DNA of 64,000 nt from Nannobrachium achirus (taxonomy: Eukaryota > Chordata > Actinopteri > Myctophiformes > Myctophidae). Under the pieces are notes generated by a model that saw nothing but the letters and a program-made list of their open reading frames with translations, was not told where the DNA came from and did no database searches. Made by a program: the position numbers and the translations under genes. Positions 43,138 through 54,598 of this stretch are shown piece by piece (the first letter of the stretch is position 1; every line of letters starts with the position of its first letter). The stretch lies in contig OY997653.1 in assembly GCA_963921795.1 (NCBI GenBank), forward strand, positions 63,425,126-63,489,125, written 5' to 3'.

Positions 43138-44093
43138 CTCAGCTTCTCAATACGGCACAGTTAAGAAGCAAGAGTTAAAGGGATATTTCACTTTCAAAAA
43201 AAACTTTTGTCATTTTATCGTCTAATCAGGCTTTTGGGAACACCCAGGACAGTTTTTGAATGTCTTCATTCAGTATTTAGATATTTGATAGGGCCTATTC
43301 ATTTCCCCCCCTTCCAGGACCTTCCTATACAAACCCATTATAACTTCAAACTCCATTTTAACCATGATAGATTCAATGAAAACAACTGTCCTTTTTTCTG
43401 GTGACTCCTAACACCCTCCGAATACGTGAATAACTTTTTTTTAAATAATCCTTTATTGTATTTAATAATTTTAATTTCCCCAAAAAATTAATAGAAATCA
43501 ATGAAAAATGTTATAAAAAAATCAAACCTCGGTTCGAAGTGAAGCGGTGAATCTTAGTATAGAATTGTCTGGAGAGCCGGTATGACAGCCGGTATAATAG
43601 GTTTTAAAAAAATATATAAAAAGTCCTGCTTGCTGGTCTCTTAGTTGTTTGTCAACTGCATCCCTCTATAATTATTTCAGTTTCTGTTATCTTTGTGGCC
43701 TACAAAATTTTTCAACTTCTGCTAGATTTGTATTTACTCTTGTCTGCCTTAAAGACCCAGTTCAGGGAATTAAGCTATTTCTTTATAGACACATTCTACA
43801 TGTAGAATATTAATTTCTGAATCCCTGGGAAAAAAATTGGAACTTTATATTAAAGCATTGTGGAATAAGACTGCTTTACGTTTTTGAATCATGCCTGGGC
43901 AATCATTATTTGTAATGCTTTACCGTCGTGCGCATCACGGTAATACTATTAATTAATTACTTTTGATAGGCTACTTGATAGCCTATCAAAGGTCTGTTAC
44001 TACTAGGCATCTCCTCGTCCCTTCATGTTAGTTAGCGCCGGTAGCTAAACGCTAACGCTAACGTTCACAATCACACTGTTGCTGTTCCCTGTC

Positions 44094-44098
<5 letters not shown>

Positions 44099-44168
<70 letters not shown>
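44099..44168 (+). repeat. (AC)n microsatellite
   Basis: About 70 bp of AC. Confidence 0.95.
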
Positions 44169-44170
<2 letters not shown>

Positions 44171-44339
44171 GCAGACACACTGTGCGTGTGCATGCGTGCA
44201 TCAATCCACACTCCACTATAGGCTTTCACTCTGACATTCCACAGACCACGGCGTTTGGTTAGCAGTTAGCCTAGCCTAGCGTTCCTTCTCCCCCTGTGTC
44301 AGACTGGTGCGGTGATGAGAACTAAAGCAGGCAACTGCT

Positions 44340-44514
44340 CAGGGGCGTCAATTGGGTATGGCAGGGGTATGCAGCTGCCATACCTTGGCTACAGGGGGAA
44401 ATAATAAAAATGTACTTTTCATCGTGCCTGTTGCTAAGGTATGGCAACATGACTGGTGTCTTAAGACACCAGTCATGTTGCCATACCTTAGCTTGTTCTG
44501 AACTGACGCCACTG
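44340..44514 (+). mobile_element. H3 hAT-like MITE, 175 bp, perfect TSD
   Basis: CAGGGGCGTCAATTGGG to GAACTGACGCCACTG, flanked by CAACTGCT on both sides (44332-44339 and 44515-44522). The interior is a palindrome centred near 44460 (CTGGTGTCTTAAGACACCAG). Confidence 0.95.
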
Positions 44515-44545
44515 CAACTGCTGCCCCATGCACTCAGCCAATCAC

Positions 44546-44546
<1 letters not shown>

Positions 44547-44608
<62 letters not shown>
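44547..44608 (+). repeat. (TG)n microsatellite
   Basis: About 62 bp of TG followed by GTGC units. Confidence 0.95.
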
Positions 44609-44611
<3 letters not shown>

Positions 44612-44637
44612 TGTTGCGTGCGTGCGTGCGAGCGAGT

Positions 44638-44820
44638 GAGTGGTGGAAAAAGTACTCAAATGTTTTACTTGAGTAAAACTGTAAAAGTATCACACTACTG
44701 CATTGTGGAAACTAACTAATGAAAATAATAATACTCAAGTAAAGTCAAAGTACCTGAATACAAAGTACTTGAGTAAATGTACTTAGTTACTTTCTTTTTT
44801 GAGTAAATGTACTTTTTTTT
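44638..44820 (+). mobile_element. H5 ACTT-rich MITE fragment
   Basis: AGTGGTGGAAAAAGTACTCA at the start, then repeated TACTTGAGTAAA and ACTTAGTTACTTTC. A poly(T) run follows at 44812-44833. Confidence 0.7.
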
Positions 44821-45867
44821 TTTTTTTTTTTTTATCAAGAAAACCAAAGTGGATACTTCTGTGAATGGGCGTGGCTTCATTGTGTACATAGGCCACGCCC
44901 CTACAGTCCTTGTCAGAAAGGCCAGAAAAATATGTATTGGATTTGACACACTTTGAAACACATTTTTTTTTACTTTTAGATTTTTTCATCATTAAAATCG
45001 TGTCTGTTGGTTAATAATACATCACTCTGTTGTGTGACAAACTGAGAATACACTTGTTATCATCTTTATTTGACTGAACTCCCCCTTTAATGCTCCTTTT
45101 TACCATTCTGTTAGCATCTGTATATTCTTATTGTGCCTTTGCTTTTGCTCTTATGCGGCTATTTGTCATTGCTGCAATAGGTGAGACCTTGCATGTACAA
45201 GACAGATAAAACCTGAAGGCCAAATTATCATGTGAAGCTTGACCAATCCTCAAAGTATCCATTCATCTGACCGGGAGGGACACCGCACACATATTCTGGA
45301 CGTACAGGACAGATAAAGCCTATTCATTCTGAACTGAAATGACCATATATGGACATGGGACACACATTTTGCTTTTTGAAAAAGCCTATTCATTCTGGAC
45401 TGATATTTTGCACGTACGGGACAGGAAAAACCTGTTCATTCTGGCCTGGAGTGACCATATATGGACATGAGGTGACATACATTGTGTTTTTGAAAAACCC
45501 TGTTCATTCTGGACTGAGATCACCATATATGGGCATGATACACACAAAGCCACTCATAGGAAGCGGTTTTCACCGCTTCAAAAAACACGGCCTGCTCACG
45601 TATTCGGAGGGTGTCAGGAGTCACCAGAAAAAAGGACAGGTGTTTTAATTGAATCTATCATGGTTTAAATGGAGTTTGAAGTTATAATGGGTTTGTATAG
45701 GAAGGTCCTGGAAGGGGGAAAATGGGGGATAATGAATATCAAATATCTAAATACTGAATGAAGAAATTCAAAAACTGTCCTGGGTGTTCCCAAAAGCCTG
45801 ATTAGACGATACAATGACAAAATGTTTTTTTCTTTTTTTCTTTTTTTTTTTAAAGTGAAATATCCCT

Positions 45868-46882
45868 TTAAACTGTTAATCTGGCTGGTCTAGTCATCAT
45901 TGTGATGTCAGAACAGGTCAGCTATTTCCATATCTGGAGTCTGTGAGGTCAGATGTAGTGGTATTGGCCAGCTCCATATATGGAGATGTCTTGGCCATAC
46001 TGTAAATGGAGCATGTCATGAGGTGTGACGCACAGACGGACAGACATGATCTGCAGGTTTTCATACTAAATGTGACCTATGGTCACAATATCAATCAAGG
46101 TTGTAACTTAATATCGTTTATATGTTTTGCACTTCTTAACTCCCACTTCTTTAATGTGTGTTATAATGCATTATTAGCACTGGTCCATAACGTTAGAATG
46201 TTCTTCTTAACACTATGGTACTGATGAGCCCTTGCCCTCACAGGGGCTAAAAACGGACCCCACAAAAATGTGAAAAGTTATGACAAACTTGTCATGCACC
46301 AGGAACAATGCATCACAAAAGAGGGAGTCCACACAAGTCAAAAACATTAAAATTAATTATATAAAGTAAATGAAATAAAGCAATGGTCAAACATAAAGGC
46401 AAGTGAGGTGTGAGCAAGTCAGTAGTCAGTGGTGTCTGCAGTGTATGCATGTGTGTAGTGTGCCATGTGCGTGTTGTAGTAAAGTGTGTAAAAGAGAACT
46501 CGGTGTCATGCCCCTCCCTGCCATGACACCGAGGCAGGCGCCTAGCCTACAGTGAGGCAGAGAGGGGCAGGGCCGTCACACACTAAGCCATAGTTTTGTC
46601 GGGCTGTTTTTAGCCCAATGAATGCTTTTTGTGCAAAACAAATGCTTTTTTTTAATGATTCAGAATCATTAAAAACTTTTGGTTTTTTTGGGGGGGTATT
46701 TCTTCCTTTAAGTTTATAGCATAGTGTATAGTAAGTGAATGAGACCCAAACTTTTCAGCGGCTGTCAAAAATCCCGCATTTTTGCGAGGGGAATGGGAGC
46801 TCAAATTGTTATTTAACCTTCAAAACTACAGAGAAACGGACCTGTGCTCTCCACGGTTACGGAAGTATCGGAAACAACCCGA
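45868..46882. other. No gene recognised
   Basis: Contains one CCATATATGG near 45973. A stem pairs CGGTGTCATG with CATGACACCG at about 46501-46531. Otherwise unassigned. Confidence 0.4.
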
Positions 46883-47232
46883 CTACAGCCTCTCGCCTGT
46901 AGTAAAAAGAAATACACTTCTTCTCACCAAAACAAAGACGGTTTTAAGATGTTGAAAGCCTACTTTCCTTTGTGGGAATACACTTTTTGGCCAGAAAATA
47001 AAATACATTTCACCGGAAGGCAAAATCTGGTCAGTGAATCTTTTTGGTCGGTGAAATATTTTCATCTCTGACCAGGAAGTGTATTTTAGATGTGAGCTGG
47101 GGGGGTCAGTGTTCCCGCTAAGGGAAAGAAGGTTCTCAACTCTTCTACCTAAAAACCATCTTTGTTTTGGTGAGCAGCGAAAGTGATTTCTACAGGCGAT
47201 AGACTGGCTGTGAGCACCGTAGCCCCGTAGCG
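46883..47232. repeat. 350-bp foldback unit, duplicated at 48370-48612
   Basis: Has imperfect inverted arms (CTCGCCTGTAGTAAAAAGAAA against TTTCTACAGGCGAT, and CACCAAAACAAAGA against TCTTTGTTTTGGTG). The part from CCTACTTTCCTTTGTGGGAA on recurs at 48370. It ends with the ancestral minisatellite unit ACTGGCTGTGAGCACC. Confidence 0.8.
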
Positions 47233-47236
47233 TTAA

Positions 47237-47829
47237 CCCTGTAAGGCCCGAATTAATTTCTACTTAAAAAATAAATAAAAAAAAATCAACCTTTCAGATG
47301 GTGTTGTAGGAGTCCTATTTAGCCCTGCAAGGCCCAGCGTTGTTGTTTTTTTGTTTTTTTTTATAATTAGTTTTCCTGTATTTTTTTCACATTAACATCA
47401 CCATTAAATCCTATTGTTTAGTATTACAATGCCATTGGCCACGATATTTGCATATAAATACCTACCACAGAGGCTGACATTCACACCTCCCAGAGAAGTT
47501 GAAATTCCAGCGTCTGGACGAACAACATCTCACTTTTTAACTGAAGCTATTCCTCACTAAAACATAAGTAAAATGCCTGTAATATTTTGTTTCGTGATCA
47601 TTAGAATGTCTAGAACATGTACATATGTTATTATTGTGAAAAATATCCCCAAAATGCAAATTAGAGCATGATTTATGATTTATGATTCATGGCTATAAAA
47701 CCTTACAAAAACATTATTATTTTTTTTACATTACATTTTCCTGTGATTAGGACTCCTACAACACCATCTGATTTATAATTCATATTTTTTTTTTGGCCAG
47801 TAGAAATTAATTCGGGTCTTGCAGGGTTA
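47237..47829. mobile_element. P2 TTAA-MITE copies, two joined pieces
   Basis: 47237-47319 is the right end of P2 in minus orientation (CCCTGTAAGGCCCGAATTAA). From 47323 a nearly complete plus copy runs from CCCTGCAAGGCCCAGCG to TTCGGGTCTTGCAGGG. Confidence 0.8.
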
Positions 47830-47949
47830 GAGGAAAATGTAATGTTTTTTTTCATGAAAATGTGTGCAAATCTTTGAATATGTTTATTTTTTAAGCAAAC
47901 ATTTTTGTAACTCTAATTTTGCTTCTGGGGGGGTCCCTGGAACTAAATT

Positions 47950-48343
47950 TTTTCTTCTTCTTTCTGTTTTTGTAAGGTTTTATAGCCATAAATTATAAAT
48001 CATGCTCTAATTTGCATTTGGGGAATATTTCTCACAATAATAACATATGTACATGTTCTAGACATTCTAATGATCACCAAACAAATTATTACTGGCATTT
48101 CACTAATGTTTTTTGTGAGACGTTGTTCGTCCAGACTCTGGACTCCATGCAGAGATCTTGAAGTTGTGTGAATGTCAGCCTCTGTGGGGGGGTATTTATA
48201 TGCAAATATCCTGGACAATGGCATTGTAATACTAAACAATAGGATCCAATGGTGATGTTTAAGTGAGAGAAAAAAAGCAGGAAAACAAATTATTTAAACT
48301 CAAATATAAATGTGTCCTAAAAGCAGGAGTGGTCCTTGCAGGG
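47950..48343 (-). mobile_element. P2 TTAA-MITE, inverted partial copy
   Basis: Reverse complement of the P2 interior (TTTGTAAGGTTTTATAGCC, ATTTATATGCAAATATC). It ends GGTCCTTGCAGGG against TTAA (48344-48347). Confidence 0.8.
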
Positions 48344-48369
48344 TTAAGCAGAACTCCTTTTAACGCTAA

Positions 48370-48612
48370 CCCTACTTTCCTTTGTGGGAATACAATTTTT
48401 GGCCAGAAAATAAAATATATTTCACCGGAAGGCAAAATCTGGTCAGTGAATCTTTTTGGTCGGTGAAATATTTTCATCTCTGACCAGGAAGTGTATTTTA
48501 GATGTGAGCTGGGGGGGTCAGTGTTCCCACCAGGGAAAGAAGGTTCTCAACTCTTCTACCTAAAAACCATCTTTGTTTTGGTGAGCAGCGAAAGTGATTT
48601 CTACAGGCGATA
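48370..48612. repeat. Second copy of the 47-kb foldback unit
   Basis: CCTACTTTCCTTTGTGGGAA through TTTCTACAGGCGATAG matches 46962-47201 almost throughout. It leads straight into the minisatellite array. Confidence 0.85.
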
Positions 48613-50479
48613 GACTGGCTGTGAGCACCAGGCCCGTCGGCCCCGTAGCGTTAACCCTGTAAGGACTGGCTGTGAGCACCAGGCCCGTCGGCCCCCGTAG
48701 CGTTAACCCTGTAAGGACTGGATGTGAGCACCAGGGCTCATCGGCCCCCGTAGCGTTAACCCTGTAAGGACTGGCTGTGAGCACCAGGCTCATCGGCCCC
48801 GTAGCGTTAACCCTGTAAGGACTGGCTGTGAGCACCAGGACTCATCGACCCCGTAGCGTTAACCCTGTAAGGACTGGCTGTGAGCACCAGGACTCATCGG
48901 CCCCGTAGCGTTAACCCTGTAAGGACTGGCTGTGAGCACCAGGGCTCATCGGCCCCGTAGCGTTAACCCTGTAAGGACTGGCTGTGAGCACCAGGCTCAT
49001 CGGCCCCGTAGTGTTAACCCTGTAAGGACTGGCTGTGAGCACCAGGCTCATCGGCCCCGTAGTGTTAACCCTGTAAGGACTGGCTGTGAGCACCAGGGCT
49101 CATCGGCCCCGTAGTGTTAACCCTGTAAGGACTGGCTGTGAGCACCAGGCTCATCGGCCCCGTAGCGTTAACCCTGTAAGGACTGGCTGTGAGCACCAGG
49201 ACTCATCGGCCCCGTAGCGTTAACCCTGTAAGGACTGGCTGTGAGCACCAGGACTCATCGGCCCCGTAGTGTTAACCCTGTAAGGACTGGCTGTGAGCAC
49301 CAGGCTCATCGGCCCCGTAGCGTTAACCCTGTAAGGACTGGCTGTGAGCACCAGGCTCATCGGCCCCGTAGCGTTAACCCTGTAAGGACTGGCTGTGAGC
49401 ACCAGGCTCATCGGCCCCGTAGCGTTAACCCTGTAAGGACTGGATGTGAGCACCAGGACTCATCGGCCCCGTAGCGTTAACCCTGTAAGGACTGGCTGTG
49501 AGCACCAGGACTCATCGGCCCCCGTAGCGTTAACCCTGTAAGGACTGGCTGTGAGCACCAGGGCTCATCGGCCCCGTAGTGTTAACCCTGTAAGGACTGG
49601 CTGTGAGCACCAGGCCCGTCGGCCCCGTAGCGTTAACCCTGTAAGGACTGGCTGTGAGCACCAGGCCCGTAGCGTTAACCCTGTAAGGACTGGCTGTGAG
49701 CACCAGGGCTCATCAGCCCCCGTAGCGTTAACCCTGTAAGGACTGTCTGTGAGCACCAGGGCCCATCGGCCCCCGTAGCGTTAACCCTGTAAGGACTGGC
49801 TGTGAGCACCAGGACTCATCGGCCCCGTAGTGTTAACCCTGTAAGGACTGGCTGTGAGCACCAGGCTCATCGGCCCCGTAGCGTTAACCCTGTAAGGACT
49901 GGCTGTGAGCACCAGGCTCATCGGCCCCGTAGCGTTAACCCTGTAAGGACTGGCTGTGAGCACCAGGCTCATCGGCCCCGTAGCGTTAACCCTGTAAGGA
50001 CTGGATGTGAGCACCAGGACTCATCGGCCCCGTAGCGTTAACCCTGTAAGGACTGGCTGTGAGCACCAGGCCCGTAGCGTTAACCCTGTAAGGACTGGCT
50101 GTGAGCACCAGGACTCATCGGCCCCGTAGCGTTAACCCTGTAAGGACTGGCTGTGAGCACCAGGACTCATCGGCCCCGTAGCGTTAACCCTGTAAGGACT
50201 GGCTGTGAGCACCAGGACTCATCGGCCCCGTAGCGTTAACCCTGTAAGGACTGGCTGTGAGCACCAGGGCTCATCAGCCCCCGTAGCGTTAACCCTGTAA
50301 TGACTGGCTGTGAGCACCAGGGCCCGTAGCGTTAACCCTGTAAGGACTGGCTGTGAGCACCAGGGCCCGTAGCGTTAACCCTGTAAGGACTGGCTGTGAG
50401 CACCAGGGCTCATCGGCCCCGTAGCGTTAACCCTGTAAGGACTGGCTGTGAGCACCAGGCTCATCGGCCCCGTAGCGTT
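48613..50479 (+). repeat. 51-bp minisatellite array, about 36 units
   Basis: Each unit reads ACTGGCTGTGAGCACCAGG, a variable CTCATCGGCCCC block, GTAGCG, then TTAACCCTGTAAGG. Length varies from about 36 to 53 bp because the middle block is lost or changed in some units. The TTAACCCTGTAAGG part equals a TTAA target plus a P2 terminus. A block of units recurs (about 49220-49453 and 49781-50014). The open frames with EHQAHRPRSV or ASPYRVNATG repeats are translations of it. Confidence 0.95.
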
Positions 50480-50514
50480 GAGCAGAACTCCTCTTAACGC
50501 TACGGAGCAGAGCT

Positions 50515-50650
50515 GATGCATTATAAACTCTATGCTCGTCTCCCTCTGCTCTCAGACTGTGGAATAAAAACTCCCAAAACAGACTCACTGAATGTTCTCT
50601 GCCACGATCTGAAGACTCACCTCTTCAGGCTCCACCTCACCCCCTAGAAC
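50515..50650 (+). pseudogene. L2-like LINE C-terminal scrap
   Basis: TGTGGAATAAAAACTCCC and CTGAAGACTCACCTCTTCAG encode, across a frameshift, the WNK...LKTHLFRLHL signature of L2-like polymerases. It matches the better copy at 55.7 kb. Confidence 0.75.
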
Positions 50651-50679
50651 ACTGTTTGCTCACTCAATAGTAAAAAAAA

Positions 50680-50945
50680 AAAAAAAAAACCTTTAAGACA
50701 TTTTAATACCTCTAAAATGAAAAATTAAACATTGACCTAATTGTCAAATAGAAATTGTGAAATTGCTCACGATGCGAGGCGTTGTGAGCATGTAGATTGG
50801 CTATTTTCACATAGAACTGTGTTAAACTAAATGTAATTCCTCAACTCTTCCAACTCCAAGTAGTGCTTGTCAGGGTGGGGGGGTCCCCAGTTAGCATATG
50901 ATTATTTTGGGGGTCGCGGCCTGAAAAGGTTGAGGACAACTGCTC
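50680..50945 (+). mobile_element. hAT-like MITE fragment, partner of 14990-15276
   Basis: Same order of blocks (TTTTAATACCTCTAAAAT, a half-deleted hairpin at about 50764-50812, then ATATGATTATTTTGGGGGTC). It ends AAAAGGTTGAGGACAACTG. Confidence 0.7.
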
Positions 50946-51167
50946 CTAGAACACTTCACTCTCCCAGCAACACTCAGTCCATCACGAGCCCTTGGTAATG
51001 CAGTCCTTCTCATTGGTTAAATATTCATAAAACTCGCTGACATACTTAGAACCACTTTCATTTTCACCTTTTTCAAAAATAGTTGAAATAGCTGCTCTGA
51101 ATTATACTGTATGCCTAGATCTTCTTCTAGTGTTTTATCGCAAAGTAGTAAAGTAGCATTAATGTCA

Positions 51168-51716
51168 GGATCCCTGACTAATAAGCCATGTAGGCCTTAC
51201 TATGTTATAATAACCCTCTTTAACCAAAATATACCATTTAAAACACTTAAAATGTCTTCCTTAGAGAGAAAAAACTTCATATTTTCAACCCATGGGGCGT
51301 CATAGATGCTTTTTGGCTGGTCGGGCCCATAGGGTTAATATGGAACGTCAAAACAACGTTCTCTTTATAATATTTAAAACATTGTCTTGATGCTCAGATT
51401 AACTGTAGTTAGTAGTTTGGTGCTTTTCTGTTCTGTTCATATCAAGTACGATGTTTTGCCGTGCCTGTAAAGTGTTTAATTCAACATCTAAAACTTGTTT
51501 ACACCGCCATTTTAAATGGGCCCGACCACCCAAAAAGCATCTATGACGTCATCACTGCTCGCGACGGACACTGCAATGGCTCCCCCCATGGGTTGGAAAT
51601 ATGAACTTTTGTCTCTCAAAGGAAGACATTTTAAGTGTTTTAAATGGTATATTTTGGTTAAAGAGGGTTATTGTAACATATTAAGGCCTACATGGCTTAC
51701 TAGTCAGGGATCCTTT
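51168..51716. mobile_element. Foldback element, arms of about 165-195 bp
   Basis: The left arm (AGGATCCCTGACTAATAAGC, ACCAAAATATACCATTTAAA, GGGGCGTCATAGATGCTTTT) is matched inverted by 51518-51716. About 190 bp of spacer holds no frame. The right arm has about 30 bp extra (CTCGCGACGGACACTGCAAT). Confidence 0.85.
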
Positions 51717-51794
51717 TAAGATAGAGCAGATCTATCCTTTGTCATACAACAAAGTATAAAACAGAGCTGCTATGTGTACTGCAGTGTTCTTACA

Positions 51795-51834
51795 CAGGGG
51801 GTCTGGGACCCCTAGGGGATCCTCAGAGTTACTA

Positions 51835-51871
<37 letters not shown>

Positions 51872-51890
51872 ATCTTTGAGTGATAGGAAC
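51795..51890 (+). mobile_element. H4 hAT-like end with 34-bp poly(G)
   Basis: ACAGGGGGTCTGGGACCCCT then AGGGGATCCTCAGAGTTACT match the 56195 copy. A pure G run fills 51836-51869. Confidence 0.7.
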
Positions 51891-51897
51891 CTTTTTA

Positions 51898-52135
51898 CTT
51901 TACCACCGGCTGTCTGTCCGTCTGTCACGTCACACTTTTGCCCCTACTATTATCTCTACCATTGGCCCTATCCATGCGACACTTTGCACACACACTCCTT
52001 GGATGTAAATCACAACCTCCAGCCCTGATTTCTCACATGGCCTCTTCTAGCGCCACCATCAGGCGATTTTTGCAAGACAAATCTGTGGACACTGCTCCTA
52101 CAGATTCTGGCCTAAAATCACACAAAGCGGCAGCA
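51898..52135 (+). repeat. Inverted partner of the 25.4-25.7 kb repeat
   Basis: ACCGGCTGTCTGTCCGTCTG, ACACACTCCTTGGATGTAAA and CTCTTCTAGCGCCACCATCA occur in reverse order of the first copy. Confidence 0.75.
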
Positions 52136-52408
52136 GGTTGAGAAGCAGTGTTGTACCGCAGCAGCAGCAGAGGTTACATGAGGTTACATGAGGTTACATG
52201 AGGTGTACGCCATATAAAAACGTTACATGGTGACATGGTGGGAGTGGGCTGGTTGATTTTTTGGGTAAAAGGCGCTACGCTTTGACACACTGGCGCGGAG
52301 GAAAAGATTTCATTCAGTGAATTGGTCCTGCTGCTTCATGCAGGGGCGTCACGGGGGGAGGGGGACTGAGTTACTAGGGCCCAAAGTGGAGGGGACCGTA
52401 ATTATTTT

Positions 52409-52646
52409 ATTGATTGATTGATTGATTGAAGACTTTATTAGAAGTTTGCATAGAAGAAGGTACAGTTTCATGACAGTACAGTTCACTGGTACAAGGTCTA
52501 CTAAAAGGAGATCCTAGAAAAGACTATAAGCTTATTTCCACAGGAAACCATTGAAGTATCTCATATAACATTGAATGACAGACCATAGAACACGGTACTA
52601 TGCAGTAGATATAGTCAGTAAAAAAAGAAAGAACAAAAAACAGTAA
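52409..52646 (-). mobile_element. LINE 3' end with (ATCA)n tail, minus strand
   Basis: On the minus strand it ends CTAATAAAGTCTTCAATCAA with four or five ATCA units. A polyadenylation-like AATAAA followed by a short tandem tail is typical of non-LTR elements. No coding part remains. Confidence 0.75.
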
Positions 52647-52910
52647 GTTATACTTTAGCTGTATTGAACAATAGCATTTATACAAGCTTGTAGATCTGCT
52701 ATTTTTGAAAAGTCATGAAAATTTGCAAATCTTTTGAATATTTTATTTTTTAAGCGAACATTTGTAACTCAAATTTAGCTTCTGGGGGAGGGGGGTCCCT
52801 GGAACTAAATATTTTGAGATGGGGGGTCCGTGGCCAAATAATACATATCATTGTGGGGGTCGTTTACATGAAAAAATGTGAGCACCACTGGCACTGACAT
52901 AGAAACATAA

Positions 52911-52942
<32 letters not shown>

Positions 52943-53008
52943 CAAAAAACCTTAAGAAGTATTTGAAATATTCAAAGACTTGCACGAAAAAGTTTTCACG
53001 ATTTTTCA

Positions 53009-53057
53009 AAAAATAGCAGATCTACAAGCTCGCAGTGAGCTTGTAGATCTGCTATTT
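53009..53057. repeat. AGATCTACAAGC hairpin at 53.0 kb
   Basis: Arms meet at CAAGCTCGCAGTGAGCTTG with a loop of only a few bases. Confidence 0.85.
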
Positions 53058-53363
53058 AAAGCATACAATAATTGAAGTGAATCCTTGCACCCAGGGCCCA
53101 GAATTTGGTGCGACACCCTGGCTTCATGCAACTGGCTGACAACCACAACCGCTCTGAAAGGCCCGCACGTTGTTTCAACACAAACACAACGTCCTGTCCT
53201 GTTTGCTGGTCTGCTGGTGCGTAACACCAACAAGTTAGTGTGAGTGTGATGGAAGCTTCCTCTGAGGGTTTGCAGTGAGCATAGCATCTTTGTCGGGTGA
53301 AGAAACCAATGGCCCAGAATCTGGCGTCGGAACTGAAGCTCTCTGCAGCTTCTGTTACACAGC

Positions 53364-53819
53364 CAGGGGCGTCGCACCGAACTCTGGGCCCTGGGTCCAA
53401 GGATTCACTCACATTGTGTGCTTAATCTATTGAAAAATAGCAGATCTACAAGCTCACAGCGCTGCGAGCTTGTAGATCTGCTATTTTTTTTAAAATATTT
53501 CAAATCCTTCGAAGGTTTTTTTTTTATATATGTTTCTATGTCAGTGGTGCTCAGACCTTTTCATTTCAAGGACCCTCAAAATGATATGTATTTGGCCACG
53601 GACCCCCCGTCCAGGGACCCCCAGAAGCAAAATTTGAGTTACAAATGTTCGCTCAAAAAATACATATATTCAAAGATTTGCACAACACAACAAAAAATAG
53701 CCGCGCTGAGAGCTTGTAGATCTGCTATTTTTCAATAGCTAAAGTGTAAAATAATTAAGGCCCCTCCACCTTGGGCCCTCGTAACTCAGTCCCACTTTTC
53801 CCCCTTTGTGACACCCCTG
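53364..53819 (-). mobile_element. H1 hAT-like MITE, full length
   Basis: CAGGGGCGTCGCACC to CTTTGTGACACCCCTG with the H1 core reversed. Hairpins are at 53432-53488 and (left arm lost) about 53697-53732. No TSD seen. Confidence 0.85.
53432..53488. repeat. AGATCTACAAGC hairpin at 53.4 kb
   Basis: Full-length arms with inner stem CACAGCGCTGCG. Confidence 0.85.
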
Positions 53820-53887
53820 ACCATCACACAAGAGCACAACTATCTTTGTCAGAAGAAGCACCAACTCCCCACTCAGCTGAGCTGGGA

Positions 53888-54021
<134 letters not shown>

Positions 54022-54204
54022 TCAACACATGGCTTCACTGCATCACTGTACAGCCTCTCAACCAAGGTTGTCTCCTCCACAGCCTACCGATTCGCTACAT
54101 AAAGAGAGCACGTCGTACAGAGAGCTCAGAGTGTCACCACCAGAGCACTGACCGTCCAGCAGCGATGTAAAGTAACTAAGTACATTTACTTAAGTACTGT
54201 AATT

Positions 54205-54529
54205 TAGAGTTCTCAACGGGCCTGAAAATTAAGGCCGGCCCTAACTGGGCCCTAACTGGGCCCTAACTGGGCAGACCCGAGGCCCTACTAGTTAGCATAC
54301 ATTTTAGGCCCTACCCGGCCCGAAAACGTTGGTTCAGGTCGGGTATGGTCGGGTCCATCATATAATAATAGTAATAAAATAATAAAAACAAATAGGCCTA
54401 TTTAATTTTTTCATTGAGCCCGAGGCCCTACCCGGCCCGACTAATTAGCATACATTTTAGGCCCTACCCTACCCTAAATGTCAGTCGGGTTCGGGTATGG
54501 TCGGGTTCGGGCAGAATTTGAGAAATCTA
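54205..54529. mobile_element. hAT-like MITE, 325 bp, perfect TSD, nested in H5
   Basis: TAGAGTTCTCAA at the start pairs with TTGAGAAATCTA at the end (11 of 12). CTGTAATT flanks both sides exactly (54197-54204 and 54530-54537). The interior repeats GGGCCCTAACT, and GGCCCTACCCGGCCCGA occurs twice. Confidence 0.9.
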
Positions 54530-54598
54530 CTGTAATTATGTACAGGTAGTGAGGTACTTGCACTTTACTTGAGTCCTTGAGTTACTTGATGTCCAATA

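Larger units (their letters stand above)
43522..45580. mobile_element. Repeat with hairpin terminus, copy 2, nested in P1
   Basis: Starts TCAAACCTCGGTTCGAAG then TGAAGCGGTGAA, and ends GAAGCGGTTTTCACCGCTTC. This is the copy at 11561-12158 in inverted orientation. The 45222-45570 part carries the shared TCATTCTGGACTGA and CCATATATGG units. The middle is much longer here because other elements have inserted. Confidence 0.7.
43179..45867. mobile_element. P1 TTAA-flanked foldback element, 2.7 kb with nested repeats
   Basis: Ends are AGGGATATTTCACTTTC and GAAATATCCCT, each against TTAA (43175-43178 and 45868-45871). The arms of about 260 bp (to about 43440 and from about 45595) are inverted repeats sharing AAACCCATTATAACTTCAAA. 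Between them is a second repeat (43522-45580), which itself holds an H3 element, an H5 fragment and two microsatellites. Confidence 0.9.
52341..53120 (+). mobile_element. H1 hAT-like MITE with perfect TSD and nested LINE end
   Basis: CAGGGGCGTCACGGGGGGAG to GGTGCGACACCCTG, flanked by GCTTCATG on both sides (52333-52340 and 53121-53128). A LINE 3' end is inserted at 52409-52646. Hairpins are at 52668-52706 (internally deleted) and 53009-53057. Confidence 0.95.

Noticed and set aside
48613..50479. CRISPR-like array
   Set aside because: The units are contiguous with internal variation in one block and no unique spacers. The context is vertebrate, with no cas genes.
52341..53120. H1 elements as remnants of an autonomous hAT
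   Set aside because: None of the copies contains any part of a transposase frame, so only a non-autonomous status can be claimed.
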